Shown: in pieces, positions 1 through 10,528 of the stretch
How the letters are laid out: each line of letters begins with the position of its first letter
Position numbering within the stretch: position 1 is the first letter of the stretch
Assembly: GCA_027658995.1 (NCBI GenBank)
Contig: JAQDQK010000005.1
Location: 131,575-195,574 of the forward strand
Reading direction: 5' to 3'
DNA: 64,000 nt
Source: Propionibacteriaceae bacterium AM104-82
GTDB lineage: Bacteria > Actinomycetota > Actinomycetes > Propionibacteriales > Propionibacteriaceae
Made by a program: the position numbers and the translations under genes
Notes under the pieces: model-generated
Database searches by the model: none
What the model was told of the DNA's origin: nothing
What the model saw: the letters and a program-made list of their open reading frames with translations, nothing else

Positions 1-223
1 TGAGGCGGGTGACCTCGCCGCCGTCGGTGGTGAAGCCTCCCCTGAGTCGCACCATCGGGCGAATCTGGATCGACGTCGCCCGGCGCACCTTGTCGACGAG
101 ACGGGGCTCGGGCGAGAGCCCGTCGTCGTCCATGGTGCCCACCAGTTCGACGCGATCGGCACCTCCGGCCTCGGCACGCTCGGCGTCGGCGGCGTGCAGC
201 GCGATGACCTCCAACAGACCCAT
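1..223 (-). CDS. cutC: CutC family protein, C-terminally cut by the window edge
   Basis: Reading the minus strand from an ATG at 223 gives a protein beginning MGLLEVIALHAADAERA, followed by GGADRVELVGTMDDDGLSPE and then IRPMVRLRGGF. This is the typical N-terminal third of the CutC TIM-barrel family (LEV start, GADRIEL motif, a GGLTP-like turn, then an arginine-containing motif near IRP). CutC was described as a copper-homeostasis protein, but its biochemical role is unsettled. The rest of the gene lies left of the window. A CACAAT hexamer at 235-230 ends six bases before the ATG, so the mRNA may be leaderless, which supports this start. The gene is divergent from the acetyltransferase at 351. 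Confidence 0.8.
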   Translation of the reverse strand, partial: MGLLEVIALHAADAERAEAGGADRVELVGTMDDDGLSPEPRLVDKVRRATSIQIRPMVRLRGGFTTDGGEVTRL

Positions 224-350
224 GCCGACATTGTGCCCGGCCGCGCTGCGGCCCGGGGCGCGACCCGCTCTGAACGCGCGATCTGGTCGACCGGACCGGC
301 CCCGCGCTGGCCGAATGGCACCGGGCGTGGCGGCGTCGTAGAGTGCCCGG

Positions 351-878
351 GTGTCTTCTGTCCTGCTTCGCGCCCCTCAGCCCTCCGACGCGGAGGCGTG
401 GTTCGATTTCCTCGTCGCCCAGCAGGCCAAGGCGTACGCGGGGATCGTCCCGGAGGACTTCGCCACGGGCCAGGATCGCAAGTACCGGGACGCCTGGGTG
501 CCGGAACTGGCGGTTGCCTTCGCCTCCCCAGGCACGGCCCGCCGGGTGGTCGCCGAACTGAACGGCGCCATCGTCGGGATCGCCTCGATCCTCGACGGCC
601 CGCAGGACTGGGAGGTCGCGGCCGGCCTCGTGCCGTCGCCAGCAGGCCGCGAGTTGGAGCGCCTGTACCTCGACCCCAGCCAGCACGGCACCGGCCTGGC
701 GAAGGCGATGTTCACCGCCGTCGACGAGGGCGAGGACCTGTACCTGTGGCTGATCGACGGCAACGAGCGGGCGCACCGCTTCTACCTGAGGCTCGGCTTC
801 ACCGACGTGGACGAGCAGCACGCCGCGGGCAACGACTGGGGCGGGGTCGGCATGCACCGGATGGCGCGCCTCTCCTGA
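351..878 (+). CDS. GNAT family N-acetyltransferase
   Basis: This 175-residue protein has the GNAT fold layout. The acceptor-side N-terminus is followed by VVAELNGAIVGIASI (strand 3-4 region), then LERLYLDPSQHGTGLAKAM, which corresponds to motif A with the acetyl-CoA binding Q/GxGxA turn, and NERAHRFYLRLGF, the motif B signature. It would transfer an acetyl group from acetyl-CoA to an unknown amine. The GTG start is supported by a -10-like TAGAGT at 339-344, which places transcription start on or next to the GTG (leaderless). No neighbour points to a substrate. The family call is firm and the substrate is unknown. Confidence 0.85.
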   Translation: MSSVLLRAPQPSDAEAWFDFLVAQQAKAYAGIVPEDFATGQDRKYRDAWVPELAVAFASPGTARRVVAELNGAIVGIASILDGPQDWEVAAGLVPSPAGRELERLYLDPSQHGTGLAKAMFTAVDEGEDLYLWLIDGNERAHRFYLRLGFTDVDEQHAAGNDWGGVGMHRMARLS

Positions 879-927
879 CCGCCTCCGCCTTCTCGGCCGG
901 CATCGGGACCGCTGGTCGGGTGCCCCG

Positions 928-1007
928 TTGAGCATGTTCGGTGTCTCGTTCACGATCTGAACGTTCAAACAGCGCCCACGACGCAACGAGCAACCAAACA
1001 TGCTCAA
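928..1007. repeat. 80-bp imperfect palindrome, copy 1 of 3
   Basis: The element starts TTGAGCATGTTCGGTGTCTC and ends with the near reverse complement ACCAAACATGCTCAA. It is exactly 80 bp, the same length as the copies at 15329-15408 and 56078-56157. The outer ~23 bp of each arm pair apart from a small mismatch patch. The centre contains TGAACGTTCA at 958-967. It sits in the convergent gap between the acetyltransferase and the amylopullulanase. It could act as a bidirectional terminator or be a short non-autonomous element. Judged by the mismatch patch, its arms are in reverse orientation relative to the other two copies. Confidence 0.85.
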
Positions 1008-1125
1008 ACCCCCACCCTCACCGCACCCAACCCCAGCGCGCGCAGCACGACGCCCTCCCAGCAATGGCCGAGAGGGCGTCGGGGTGGTGGTCCGTCGCGG
1101 CGGCGGTTACCTGCCGCGGCGTTGG

Positions 1126-4100
1126 CTACCGGTCGTAGCGGGCCGCGTCGAGCGATCCGGTCGACGGGAGGCCGGGGCGCGGCCGATCCGTCGGCTTGCC
1201 CGTCGGAGGCTTCGGCGACTTCGTCGGCTTGGGCGTCTTGGACGGCTTAGGCGTCTTCGACGGCTTGGGCGACTTGGTCGGCTTCGGCGTCTTGGTCGGG
1301 GTGGCCGACGCCGAGGGCGAGGCCGTCGGGGTCGGGGTGACCGTCGGCGTCGGCGTCGGGGTGACCGTCGGCGTCGGCGTCGGGGTGACCGTCGGCGTCG
1401 GGGTCGGCGTCGGCGAAGGGGTGTCCTTCGTCTTCTGGACGAAGACCACCGCCGAGCGGGCCGGCACCGTGATCGAGCCGGAGGCCTTGTCCCACGCCGC
1501 GCCTGCGAGGACTGGGTCGTCGTGCACGCCGTCGGTCAGCACCGGCGACAGGGCAAGGTCGAGGCCCGCCATGTCGTCGACCGCCTCGGTGATCGGCTGC
1601 GTCGATGAGTTGAACGCGACCAGCACGCCGTCCAGGTCCGGATCGACCGGGTCGCCGACGGTGTCGTCGACCCGCATCAGGATCAGGCCTGCCGTCTGGT
1701 CAGCGCCCGCGTTCGGGAAGCTCACCTTCTGCTGGATCAGGTCGGCCGAGCCGAGCGTGAGCAGCGGATGGGCCGAGCGCAGGTTCAGCAGTTCCAGCGC
1801 CTGATCCCGCGAGGCGGCGATGTCGGCGGCGGTCGGCTTGTTGGCGGCGTCCTCCAGGTAGGGCTTCATCGCGGGCCACTTGGACGAGTTGTCTGCGGCA
1901 GGCGGAAGCCCGACGCCGAAGTTGTTGTCCTGCATCGTCCAGTCGAGCGTGTTGAAGTGGTCGCCCGAGTTGTACGAGTTGCGGTCCATCGACTTCGAAC
2001 GCAGCAGGTCGGTGCCCGCGTGCCAGAACGACGGCGACTGGCCCAGCGACACCGTCGCGAGCGACAGCGTGTTCATCCGGATCCGGTCCGCCATCGTGGT
2101 GTCGGCGGGCAGTTTCCACATGCCGATGTCGAACAGCGTCTCGTTGTCGTGCGCATCGACGTAGTTGACGGACTCATCGGGCTGCGAGGCGTATCCCGCC
2201 GGCTGGCCGTTGTAGTCGATCTCGCTGCCCTTCTGGGTCTTCCCGGCCGACGTCTCGAAGGAGTAGTCGGCGAGGTTGCCCGCCATGCCGATCCGGATCA
2301 GGTCCTGACGGTGCCGCAGGTCGGCCAACTGGGCGTCCTGGTTCGCCGTCGAGACACCGTTGGGATCGGTGTAGAGGCCGGTCCCGTAGCCCTGGAACTC
2401 GGACTTGTTCTCGTCGAACGGGCCACCGCCGTGGACGGCGTCGCGGAGTCGGTCGTTGAAGGCTCCGATGTGGGTGCCGCTCAACTGGCCCTGGGTGGCC
2501 TGCGTGAAGCGGGCGTTGTCGGCGACCTCACCGAAGTTCCAGCCCTCGCCGTACAGGTAGACGTCCTTGCCTTCGACGCCGTCCTTGTCTGCGGTGAGGC
2601 CGTCGAGGGCGTCGCGCACGGCGACCATGTTGTCGACGGAGTGGTGACCCATCAGGTCGAAGCGGAACCCGTCGACGTGGTAGTCGGCGGCCCAGGTGAC
2701 GACCGAGTCGACCATCAACTGTTCTGCCATCGCGTGCTCGGTTGCGATGTTCTGGCAGCAGGTCGAGGTCTCGACGGCGCCCTTGAGGTTGAGGCGGTGG
2801 TAGTAGCCGGGCACGACCTTGTCGAGGACAGAGGTCTTCGCCTGGCCTGCGGCGGAGGTGTGGTTGAACACCTGGTCGAGCACGACCTGGTAGCCCATCT
2901 GGTGCAGCCCGCCGACCATCTCGCGGAACGCCTTGGTGCGCGCCCCGCCGTTCTGGTTGGCGTCGGTGGCATACGAGCCCTCCGGCGTCGAGTAGTGGTA
3001 CGGGTCGTAGCCCCAGTTGAAGGCGTCCTCGTCGGCGACCGAGGTGACGGCGGCCTGCTGTGCCTCGGAGGCGGGGCCAGCGTCGCTCGGGATGGCGGGC
3101 ACCTTCTGCTTGGCCCTGTCCTCCTCGATCGTGGCGATGTCGAAGCTGGGCAGCAGGTGGACGGTGTTCATGCCCGCCTTTGCCAACTCCGTCAGGCGCT
3201 TGACGCCGTCGGTTCCGGTCAGCGCGAAGGCCTCGTAGGTGCCGCGCAGCGCCTCGGGAACGGTCTCGTCAGAGATCGAGAAGTCGCGGATGTGCAGTTC
3301 GTAGATCGCACGGTCGACGAACTGGGCGATCTTCGGGGCGGGCGTGTCGGTCCAGATCGACGGCGCGAACGCCGGGTCGTCCAGGTCGACGAGCACCGAG
3401 TGCGTCGAGTTCAGCGTCAACGCCTCCGAGTAGGGATCGGTGACGATGTTGTGCGTGACGGCGTCGAGCGACGGCACGAACACATTGACGTCGAACTGGT
3501 AGGCCCGGTTCTTCCAGTCGGCCGCGCCGGTGATGCTCCACGTGCCGTCGGCGGCGCGGGTCATGGCGGTGCGGGTCGGGGTTCCGGTTCCCATCAGGTC
3601 GTCGAACAGCAGCAGGTCGACCGAGGTGGCGGTCGGTGCCCACAGCCTGAGCGTCGGCGCGCCGGCGTCGAAGGTGACGCCGATCGCGTCGGTGCGTGCC
3701 TCGGCGGCGTACAGGTCGTCGAGGACGCCGGGGATCTGCAGGCCCGTGAAGACCTGCGCGAGGCCGTCAGGCCCGCGCTGGACGAGCGCCAGGTCGCCCT
3801 TCAGCGCCTCCTCGAGCACGGCACGGTCGATGGCGGCCCGCGCCTTGGGCTGCAACTTCAGGGCGGTGAAGCCCTTGAGGTGGCCGCGGTTCCTGAGCTG
3901 ATCGGCTGTCAGACCTGCGGCGTCGGGCATGAGGTCGGCCAGCTTGACGGCGCCTTCACCTGCACCGCCGACGACCTCGCCGTCCTGCAGCGCCAGGCCA
4001 CCGTCCGCGTCGGTCCACAGTTCCCACGTCGTCTTGGCTGCGTCGGCCGTGATCAGGTTCGTGGGCCAAGCGACCGTGTCCGCGTCGATCCAGTGGCCCA

Positions 4101-7100
4101 GGTACTCGCCTGTGCCTGCCAGCGGCGGATCTTCCACGACGATCTCCAGGAGGTGCGTTGAGAGGGTGTAGTTGAAGGTGACCAGCTTCCCGGCCGAAGC
4201 CTGGAAACTGTAGTTGGGTCCGTCGAGGACGCCGCCCTGACCGTAATTCTCGGCCCAGGAGAGCCCGTGCGCGACCTTCACCTCGTAGGAGCCGGACGGG
4301 ATCGTGGCGCTCGACCAGGTGTAGACCCCGTCGCCGTCAGCGTCGAACATCAGCGTGCTGAGGCAGTCGGGCTGCCAGTCGCCAGAGCAGCCAGCTGCGG
4401 CCTGGAATGAGCCGGGCAGCGTGACGACCGGGCCCTGTGCGGTGTTGAAGAACGCGTGCGTCGTCGGGTTGTAGTAGAACGTCACCTTGGCGGGCTGGGC
4501 GAGCGTGTAGGTGGCGTTGTCCCCGTTGGGGACGCCCCCGACGCCGTAGTTGACGTCCCAGCTTCCGCCGACGGCGACCTTGTACTCGTAGCTGCCCGCG
4601 GGCAGGTCCCATGCGCCGATGTACAGGCCGGAGGCCTCATCGAGCGTCAGGGCCGCGTCGAGGCAGCCGGGCTGCCAGTCGCCGGCACAGCCCATGGCGG
4701 CGTTGTGGCTGCCGGGCACGGTGACGACCTTGGACAGGTCGACGTCGGGCTGCTCCGGGGCGGCGGAGCCCAGGTCGGTGCCGACGACCACCGTGGTCGA
4801 CGCGGCGACCCGGCTGCCGTCGGCGTCGGTGGAGACGCCGCGCACCTCGACGACGGTGCCCGCGGCGAGCGAGCCGAAGTCGGCGAAGACCCGGGGCTGG
4901 TCGGTGGTGGCGGTGCCGAGCGATGTGTAGTCGGTGTCGCCCGCCACGCGGTAGCTGAAGGAGGTCTCCGCCCAGCGGTCGGCGGCGACCGTCGCGGTGA
5001 TCGGCGTCAGGCCGTCGGCGGGTGCGCCGGAGGCGACCTTGATCGCCTGACCCGCGCCGGCGTCGGCGACCTTGGTGCCCGCCTTGAAGGCGATCGCCCC
5101 GAGCGCCGGGACCGCGAGGGACACCTTGCCGTTGGCATCGGCGGTGACCGGATCGGTCGCGCCGTACAGCGGCGCGTAGGTGGCGCCGGGGGTCAGCGTG
5201 GTGAGCTCGACCGTCTTGGCGGAGGTGGAGTTGTTGAGCGCGACCAGGTGCTCGACCTTTTCCGTGCGCTCGACGCGCGAGAAGGCGTAGACGCCAGCCC
5301 CGTTGTCGGCGTACAGCTCGATCTGCGCGCCGGTCGACAGCGCCTCATTGGCGCCCCGGAGGTCGCCGAGCTTGGCGATCGACCCGTAGAGCGGAGCCCC
5401 GGTGTCGAAGTGGTCGCCGCTGCCGTAGGCGGAGCCGTCGATCAGTGTGTTGTCGAGGTAGCTGGGCACCTTGGAGGCGAACATCGACTCGCGGGAGTCC
5501 TTGTCGTTGCCGTCGCCGACGAAGCCCTGCTCGTCGCCGTAGTAGACCACCGGCTGGCCGCGGGTCAGGAACATCAGTTCGTGCGCGAAGGTGCTGCGCT
5601 TGAGCTTGTCGCTGGAGGTGCCGAGCAGGTAGCCGATGCGACCCATGTCGTGGTTGCCGAGGAAGGTGGGCAGCGAGGCGGCCGAGCTGTGCGCGGTCGT
5701 GTAGTAGTCGTCGGCGGCGAACAGGCCGGAGAGCCCCTTGGCGGTGAAGCCCTTCGCGAAGTTGAGGGCGGAGGACTGGTAGGCGAAGTCGAGGACCGAG
5801 TTCATCGAGGAGTTGCGGACGTAGGGCGACAGCAGCTTCGCGTCGGCGTCGTAGACCTCACCGAACATGAAGAAGTCGGGGTTGCCCGCGGCGGTGTGGT
5901 CCTTGATCTTCTTGGTGAACTCCTGCCAGAAGACGAAGTCGACGTGCTTGGCGGTGTCGATCCGGAAACCGTCGATGCCCAGGTCGGTCCAGGCGGCGTA
6001 GATCTCGCTCATGCCGTCGACCACGATCTGGTTCTCGGTCATCAGGTCGTCGAGGTTGCCGAAGTCCATGTAGGTGGCCGCCTCGCCTGCAGGCCACGAC
6101 GGGTCGAAGCCGCGGTTGTGGTAGAGCGTGACGTCGTTGAGCCAGGTGGGGAACTTGATGTCCTCCATGCCTGCCGGGACCTCGGGGTCGTACGGGAAGG
6201 ACGTGGCGTCGGGGTTGAGCTTCGGCATGGCCTTGTCGCCCGGCGCGTAGCTGGCCGGGTCGAAGGAGTTGCCGTCGACGTCCTTGTAGGGGTTCTGCGA
6301 CTTGGTCACATATGCGGGGTCGGAGCCCTCATGACCCGCGTAGTGGATGACGTCTGCCGTGTGGTTGGCGATGATGTCGAAGTAGACCTTGATGCCCTTG
6401 GCGTGCGCCTCGTCGATCAGGGCCTTGAGTTCGGCGTTGGTGCCGAGGTGCGGGTCGATCTGGGTGAAGTCGGTCACCCAGTAGCCGTGGTAGCCAGCGG
6501 ACGCGTCGGCGCCGCTGCCCTGCACGGGGCGGTTCACGAAGGACGGGGTCAGCCAGATCGCCGTCGACCCGAGACCCTCGATGTAGTCGAGCCGGTCGCG
6601 CAGGCCCTGGATGTCGCCGCCGTTGAAGAAGCCCTTGTCCGTCGGGTCGAAGCCGGTGGTGAGCCGGTCGGTGCCCGAGCAGTCGACGGGGAGCTTGCCG
6701 TCGGCACCCGCATGGCCGGTGGCGATGCAGGAGTCGTTGGCGCTCGACCCGTTGTCGAAGCGGTCGGTCATCACGAAGTAGAAGGAGTTGCCCGCGCCAG
6801 GGTCGGCGAACGGCGCCTTCGCGAGCGCGTCGTCTGAGGGGACGTAGTCGCCCGGCAGGTCGGCGGCCGCGACGGAGACCTTGTTGCTCGCGTCGTCGAA
6901 GGAGAAGGTCAGCTTCTGCTCCTTGGCGAGCTTCAGCGGCCAGTTGCCGTCGGCAGGGCCGTAGGCCTCGTCCCAGGACGAGTTGATGGCGACCTTGAAC
7001 TCCCAGTCCCCCGCGGGAACGGTGAAGTCGGCGGTCCAGACGCCGTCACCGTCAGCGTCGGCGAGGCCGGACGCGGCACAGGCTGGTGCCCAGTCCTCCG

Positions 7101-7251
7101 CGCAGCCCAGTTCGGTCTGCAGGTCGCCGACCAGCGTCACCGCCGTGGTGGCGGCCGACGCCGTCTGAACGGGAACTGCCGCGGTGACGACACCGCTGGC
7201 CGCGATCAATGCGGTGGCCGCGAGAGACGCGGTGAACCGGGTCGAGCGCAT
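1126..7251 (-). CDS. secreted bifunctional alpha-amylase/type I pullulanase
   Basis: This 2041-residue multidomain enzyme degrades starch, glycogen or pullulan outside the cell. A signal peptide covers about residues 1-34 (ending ASA). An X25-type module lies at about 38-125. The first GH13 catalytic domain (about 145-720) has DIIANH (about 295), GFRIDTAKH (about 429, nucleophile Asp), FGEV (about 465, acid/base Glu) and NHD (about 532). Two more X25 modules follow (about 840-1035), then a CBM48-like segment. The pullulanase GH13 domain carries NWGYDP (about 1410), DQVFNH (about 1459), [10 protein letters not shown] (about 1528), GEGWNFGE (about 1570) and DAHDNE (about 1700). Both active sites look intact. 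The tail is a Pro/Thr/Lys-rich linker ending in an LPSTG motif without the hydrophobic segment and basic tail of a sortase signal. A putative double operator lies upstream at 7355-7396. Confidence 0.93.
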   Translation of the reverse strand: MRSTRFTASLAATALIAASGVVTAAVPVQTASAATTAVTLVGDLQTELGCAEDWAPACAASGLADADGDGVWTADFTVPAGDWEFKVAINSSWDEAYGPADGNWPLKLAKEQKLTFSFDDASNKVSVAAADLPGDYVPSDDALAKAPFADPGAGNSFYFVMTDRFDNGSSANDSCIATGHAGADGKLPVDCSGTDRLTTGFDPTDKGFFNGGDIQGLRDRLDYIEGLGSTAIWLTPSFVNRPVQGSGADASAGYHGYWVTDFTQIDPHLGTNAELKALIDEAHAKGIKVYFDIIANHTADVIHYAGHEGSDPAYVTKSQNPYKDVDGNSFDPASYAPGDKAMPKLNPDATSFPYDPEVPAGMEDIKFPTWLNDVTLYHNRGFDPSWPAGEAATYMDFGNLDDLMTENQIVVDGMSEIYAAWTDLGIDGFRIDTAKHVDFVFWQEFTKKIKDHTAAGNPDFFMFGEVYDADAKLLSPYVRNSSMNSVLDFAYQSSALNFAKGFTAKGLSGLFAADDYYTTAHSSAASLPTFLGNHDMGRIGYLLGTSSDKLKRSTFAHELMFLTRGQPVVYYGDEQGFVGDGNDKDSRESMFASKVPSYLDNTLIDGSAYGSGDHFDTGAPLYGSIAKLGDLRGANEALSTGAQIELYADNGAGVYAFSRVERTEKVEHLVALNNSTSAKTVELTTLTPGATYAPLYGATDPVTADANGKVSLAVPALGAIAFKAGTKVADAGAGQAIKVASGAPADGLTPITATVAADRWAETSFSYRVAGDTDYTSLGTATTDQPRVFADFGSLAAGTVVEVRGVSTDADGSRVAASTTVVVGTDLGSAAPEQPDVDLSKVVTVPGSHNAAMGCAGDWQPGCLDAALTLDEASGLYIGAWDLPAGSYEYKVAVGGSWDVNYGVGGVPNGDNATYTLAQPAKVTFYYNPTTHAFFNTAQGPVVTLPGSFQAAAGCSGDWQPDCLSTLMFDADGDGVYTWSSATIPSGSYEVKVAHGLSWAENYGQGGVLDGPNYSFQASAGKLVTFNYTLSTHLLEIVVEDPPLAGTGEYLGHWIDADTVAWPTNLITADAAKTTWELWTDADGGLALQDGEVVGGAGEGAVKLADLMPDAAGLTADQLRNRGHLKGFTALKLQPKARAAIDRAVLEEALKGDLALVQRGPDGLAQVFTGLQIPGVLDDLYAAEARTDAIGVTFDAGAPTLRLWAPTATSVDLLLFDDLMGTGTPTRTAMTRAADGTWSITGAADWKNRAYQFDVNVFVPSLDAVTHNIVTDPYSEALTLNSTHSVLVDLDDPAFAPSIWTDTPAPKIAQFVDRAIYELHIRDFSISDETVPEALRGTYEAFALTGTDGVKRLTELAKAGMNTVHLLPSFDIATIEEDRAKQKVPAIPSDAGPASEAQQAAVTSVADEDAFNWGYDPYHYSTPEGSYATDANQNGGARTKAFREMVGGLHQMGYQVVLDQVFNHTSAAGQAKTSVLDKVVPGYYHRLNLKGAVETSTCCQNIATEHAMAEQLMVDSVVTWAADYHVDGFRFDLMGHHSVDNMVAVRDALDGLTADKDGVEGKDVYLYGEGWNFGEVADNARFTQATQGQLSGTHIGAFNDRLRDAVHGGGPFDENKSEFQGYGTGLYTDPNGVSTANQDAQLADLRHRQDLIRIGMAGNLADYSFETSAGKTQKGSEIDYNGQPAGYASQPDESVNYVDAHDNETLFDIGMWKLPADTTMADRIRMNTLSLATVSLGQSPSFWHAGTDLLRSKSMDRNSYNSGDHFNTLDWTMQDNNFGVGLPPAADNSSKWPAMKPYLEDAANKPTAADIAASRDQALELLNLRSAHPLLTLGSADLIQQKVSFPNAGADQTAGLILMRVDDTVGDPVDPDLDGVLVAFNSSTQPITEAVDDMAGLDLALSPVLTDGVHDDPVLAGAAWDKASGSITVPARSAVVFVQKTKDTPSPTPTPTPTVTPTPTPTVTPTPTPTVTPTPTASPSASATPTKTPKPTKSPKPSKTPKPSKTPKPTKSPKPPTGKPTDRPRPGLPSTGSLDAARYDR
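1337..1408. repeat. 24-bp tandem repeat coding the Pro-Thr linker
   Basis: GTGACCGTCGGCG recurs at 1337, 1361 and 1385 with a 24-bp period (the last unit has a base difference). On the minus strand it encodes an eight-residue Pro-Thr/Val unit of the amylopullulanase C-terminal linker. The repeat probably changes length by slippage. The adjacent 1200-1300 stretch encodes a second repeat of Lys-Pro-(Thr/Ser) type. Confidence 0.85.
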
Positions 7252-7354
7252 GCGTGACTCCTTCGTCAGGGGTGTGTGCCCAGGAGTTTCACGCTAAACG
7301 ATGGCTGAGACATTTGTGTCCGGTTCGTTCGGCATCGGCCCTCGTCGGCACGTT

Positions 7355-7366
7355 ATGAACGTTCAA
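7355..7366. promoter_or_regulatory. operator-like palindrome upstream of amylopullulanase, site 1
   Basis: ATGAACGTTCAA contains the perfect palindrome TGAACGTTCA (7356-7365) with a central CG, the usual design of LacI-family operators. Its centre is 30 bp from that of site 2, so both sites lie on roughly the same helix face. The same motif occurs upstream of the msiK-type ATPase at 27904-27915. A MalR-like repressor is the natural candidate, but none is encoded beside this gene. Confidence 0.55.
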
Positions 7367-7384
7367 CTTCGCTAAGAATGGCAT

Positions 7385-7396
7385 TTGAACGATCAA
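7385..7396. promoter_or_regulatory. operator-like palindrome upstream of amylopullulanase, site 2
   Basis: TTGAACGATCAA differs from a perfect palindrome at one symmetric pair. It is nearly identical to the site at 27904-27915 (ATGAACGATCAA). With site 1 it forms a two-site cluster about 105-145 bp upstream of the amylopullulanase start. Confidence 0.55.
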
Positions 7397-7698
7397 CTCG
7401 CAAGGGTTTGACCAAATCGTGATCTTTAGGTCGTTCGCCCGACGGCGCCTCGGAGGGCTCCGGGGCATTCCGACGGGCACCTCTCGGCTCGTGTGACGGC
7501 GGCCACTCCCCCGCGCACCGGTCGGCACACCCTCTCCTGACAGCGCCTCGCGCGACGGCGACGGGGATCGCAGCGTCGCCGGACCAGCCGGCCCATCGCC
7601 CCGGATGGGCGCTCCCCCTCCGCCGCACTCCGGGAAGACCAACCGTGGCGGGCAGTCGTCGCCGCCTGGCGCAGTGTCGTTGGGCCCTGCGAACGTGA

Positions 7699-7728
7699 CA
7701 AGGGCGGCCCCTTTCGGGACCGCCCTTG
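7699..7728 (-). terminator. hairpin terminator downstream of groEL
   Basis: CAAGGGCGG (7699-7707) pairs with CCGCCCTTG (7720-7728), and further G:C pairs are possible inside. It lies 65 bp past the groEL stop. There is no clear U-tract, as is common for actinobacterial terminators. Confidence 0.6.
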
Positions 7729-7792
7729 CGTTTGGCTGATCGGGACCCCTCGTCCGACCGGTGTTCCGGGCGAACTCAGGGACAGGAGCGGA

Positions 7793-9457
<1,665 letters not shown>

Positions 9458-9535
9458 TCACACCCCGCTGTATGTCTGTCATGTGGTGGACCGCTGATGC
9501 CCGCGACGGACGGCCTGAGCCTCATCCTCGATCCG

Positions 9536-9562
9536 GTAGCACTCACTATGCGAGAGTGCTAA
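9536..9562. promoter_or_regulatory. CIRCE element 1 (HrcA operator)
   Basis: GTAGCACTC, nine bases, then GAGTGCTAA matches the CIRCE consensus TTAGCACTC-N9-GAGTGCTAA at all but the first position. It lies about 110 bp upstream of the groEL start codon. Confidence 0.92.
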
Positions 9563-9570
9563 CTCCATTA

Positions 9571-9597
9571 TTAGCACTCGACCCAAGAGAGTGCAAA
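9571..9597. promoter_or_regulatory. CIRCE element 2 (HrcA operator)
   Basis: TTAGCACTC, nine bases, then GAGTGCAAA is a second CIRCE copy with one mismatch in the right arm. It starts eight bases past the first. The facing half-sites of the two copies also form an inverted repeat with each other. Confidence 0.85.
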
Positions 9598-9632
9598 GAT
9601 TCGGGCCCTCCGGTGCCCAAGAGGGCACAGAA

Positions 9633-9661
9633 ACGGGCGGGACCGCGAGGGTCCCGCCCGT
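9633..9661 (-). terminator. hairpin terminator of the WXG cassette
   Basis: ACGGGCGGGACC (9633-9644) and GGTCCCGCCCGT (9650-9661) form a perfect 12-bp stem with a five-base loop. It lies 17 bp beyond the stop of the WXG-like gene and upstream of the groEL CIRCE promoter, so it insulates the two transcription units. Confidence 0.85.
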
Positions 9662-9677
9662 CTGGGTCGTTGGTCGG

Positions 9678-10517
9678 TCAGCCGACCACGGCCGGGGGCC
9701 AGGTGCCGCCGGGGACCGCCTGGTGGGCGGCGTTCTCCATGGTGACCATCGAGGTGATGAGCCCGATCATGGCGTTGATCCACGTCATCACGTAGGCGAT
9801 GATCTTCGTGATCAGGCCGATCACCTGGGCCGCGCCGATGGCGGTTCCGACGGGAACGGCGGCCATTTCCAGCGCCGCGACGATCACGCCGATGGCCGTG
9901 GTGATGTACTGCGTCACGAACGTGACGGTGACCTCGACGCCCTTGGCGCCCATCTCATGCACGGCGTCGCCGAACGCCTTCGCGCCCTTCGCGGTGCTGT
10001 CGGCTGCCTCCTCCTGGACCTTGATGGACGCGAAGAAGGCGTCGGACGCGTCGCCGGTCCAGGTCTCGGCCGACTTGAAGTGGCCGCGCTGGTACTGCAG
10101 CGCGAACGTCTGGCACTTGGGCGCCAGTTCGTCGGCGATCGACTTGCCCGCCGAGCGGACCTCCCAGGGCGCCAGCACGTGCTTGAACACCTCGAGGGAG
10201 GTGTTGATGCCCTTGGTGATGAACCCGACGGTGCGGTCGATGATCTTGCACGCGTGCTCGACGGCGGACTTGAGCACCTTGCCGACGCCCGGCATCCAGC
10301 AGAACAGGTCGGCGATGCCGCCGAGCGCGCCGAGGATCTTCTGTGCGATGCGCACCACCTGCTGCACGGTGCGGCCGATCCGCTCGACCACCTGCTTGAC
10401 GCGGTCGACGACGTCGAGGATCCACTGCACGTCCAGCGTGAAGGCGCACCCACCGGTGCGACCGACGGGCGGGCTGAATCCGGGGGTCGGTCCCATTTGC
10501 CTCGCGATTGCTGCCAT
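9678..10517 (-). CDS. WXG100-like, membrane-active protein (putative type VII substrate)
   Basis: This 279-residue protein has a central helical region (about 125-200) with the sequence WTGDASDAFF, the W-x-G...F turn of WXG100/ESX proteins between two amphipathic helices. It is followed by a hydrophobic C-terminal half (about 200-265) that could form two or three membrane helices. Four cysteines (GGCAF, FCWMPG, HACK, PKCQT) lie before the WXG turn. There is no signal peptide, as expected for ESX export. It is the last gene of a three-gene set with an 11-bp gap to the gene before it. No secretion ATPase is visible in the window. A pore-forming or toxin role is only a guess. Confidence 0.6.
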   Translation of the reverse strand: MAAIARQMGPTPGFSPPVGRTGGCAFTLDVQWILDVVDRVKQVVERIGRTVQQVVRIAQKILGALGGIADLFCWMPGVGKVLKSAVEHACKIIDRTVGFITKGINTSLEVFKHVLAPWEVRSAGKSIADELAPKCQTFALQYQRGHFKSAETWTGDASDAFFASIKVQEEAADSTAKGAKAFGDAVHEMGAKGVEVTVTFVTQYITTAIGVIVAALEMAAVPVGTAIGAAQVIGLITKIIAYVMTWINAMIGLITSMVTMENAAHQAVPGGTWPPAVVG

Positions 10518-10528
10518 GTCGATGTCCC

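Larger units (their letters stand above)
7252..7792. other. 541-bp intergenic region upstream of the amylopullulanase
   Basis: No convincing gene is present. The part near 7251 is less GC-rich and holds two operator-like pseudopalindromes (7355-7366 and 7385-7396). The part near groEL holds a strong hairpin at 7699-7728. The segment about 7430-7680 is GC-rich, and I see no structure in it that I can support. Confidence 0.6.

Noticed and set aside
1768..6837. Two very long open frames on the plus strand opposite the amylopullulanase gene
   Set aside because: They mirror the high third-position GC of the real minus-strand gene, have Val/Gly/Arg-rich composition and show no domain. The minus frame has complete catalytic motifs.
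9554..9579. A separate inverted repeat GAGTGCTAA...TTAGCACTC as its own operator
   Set aside because: It is formed by the inner arms of two adjacent CIRCE elements, which explain it fully.
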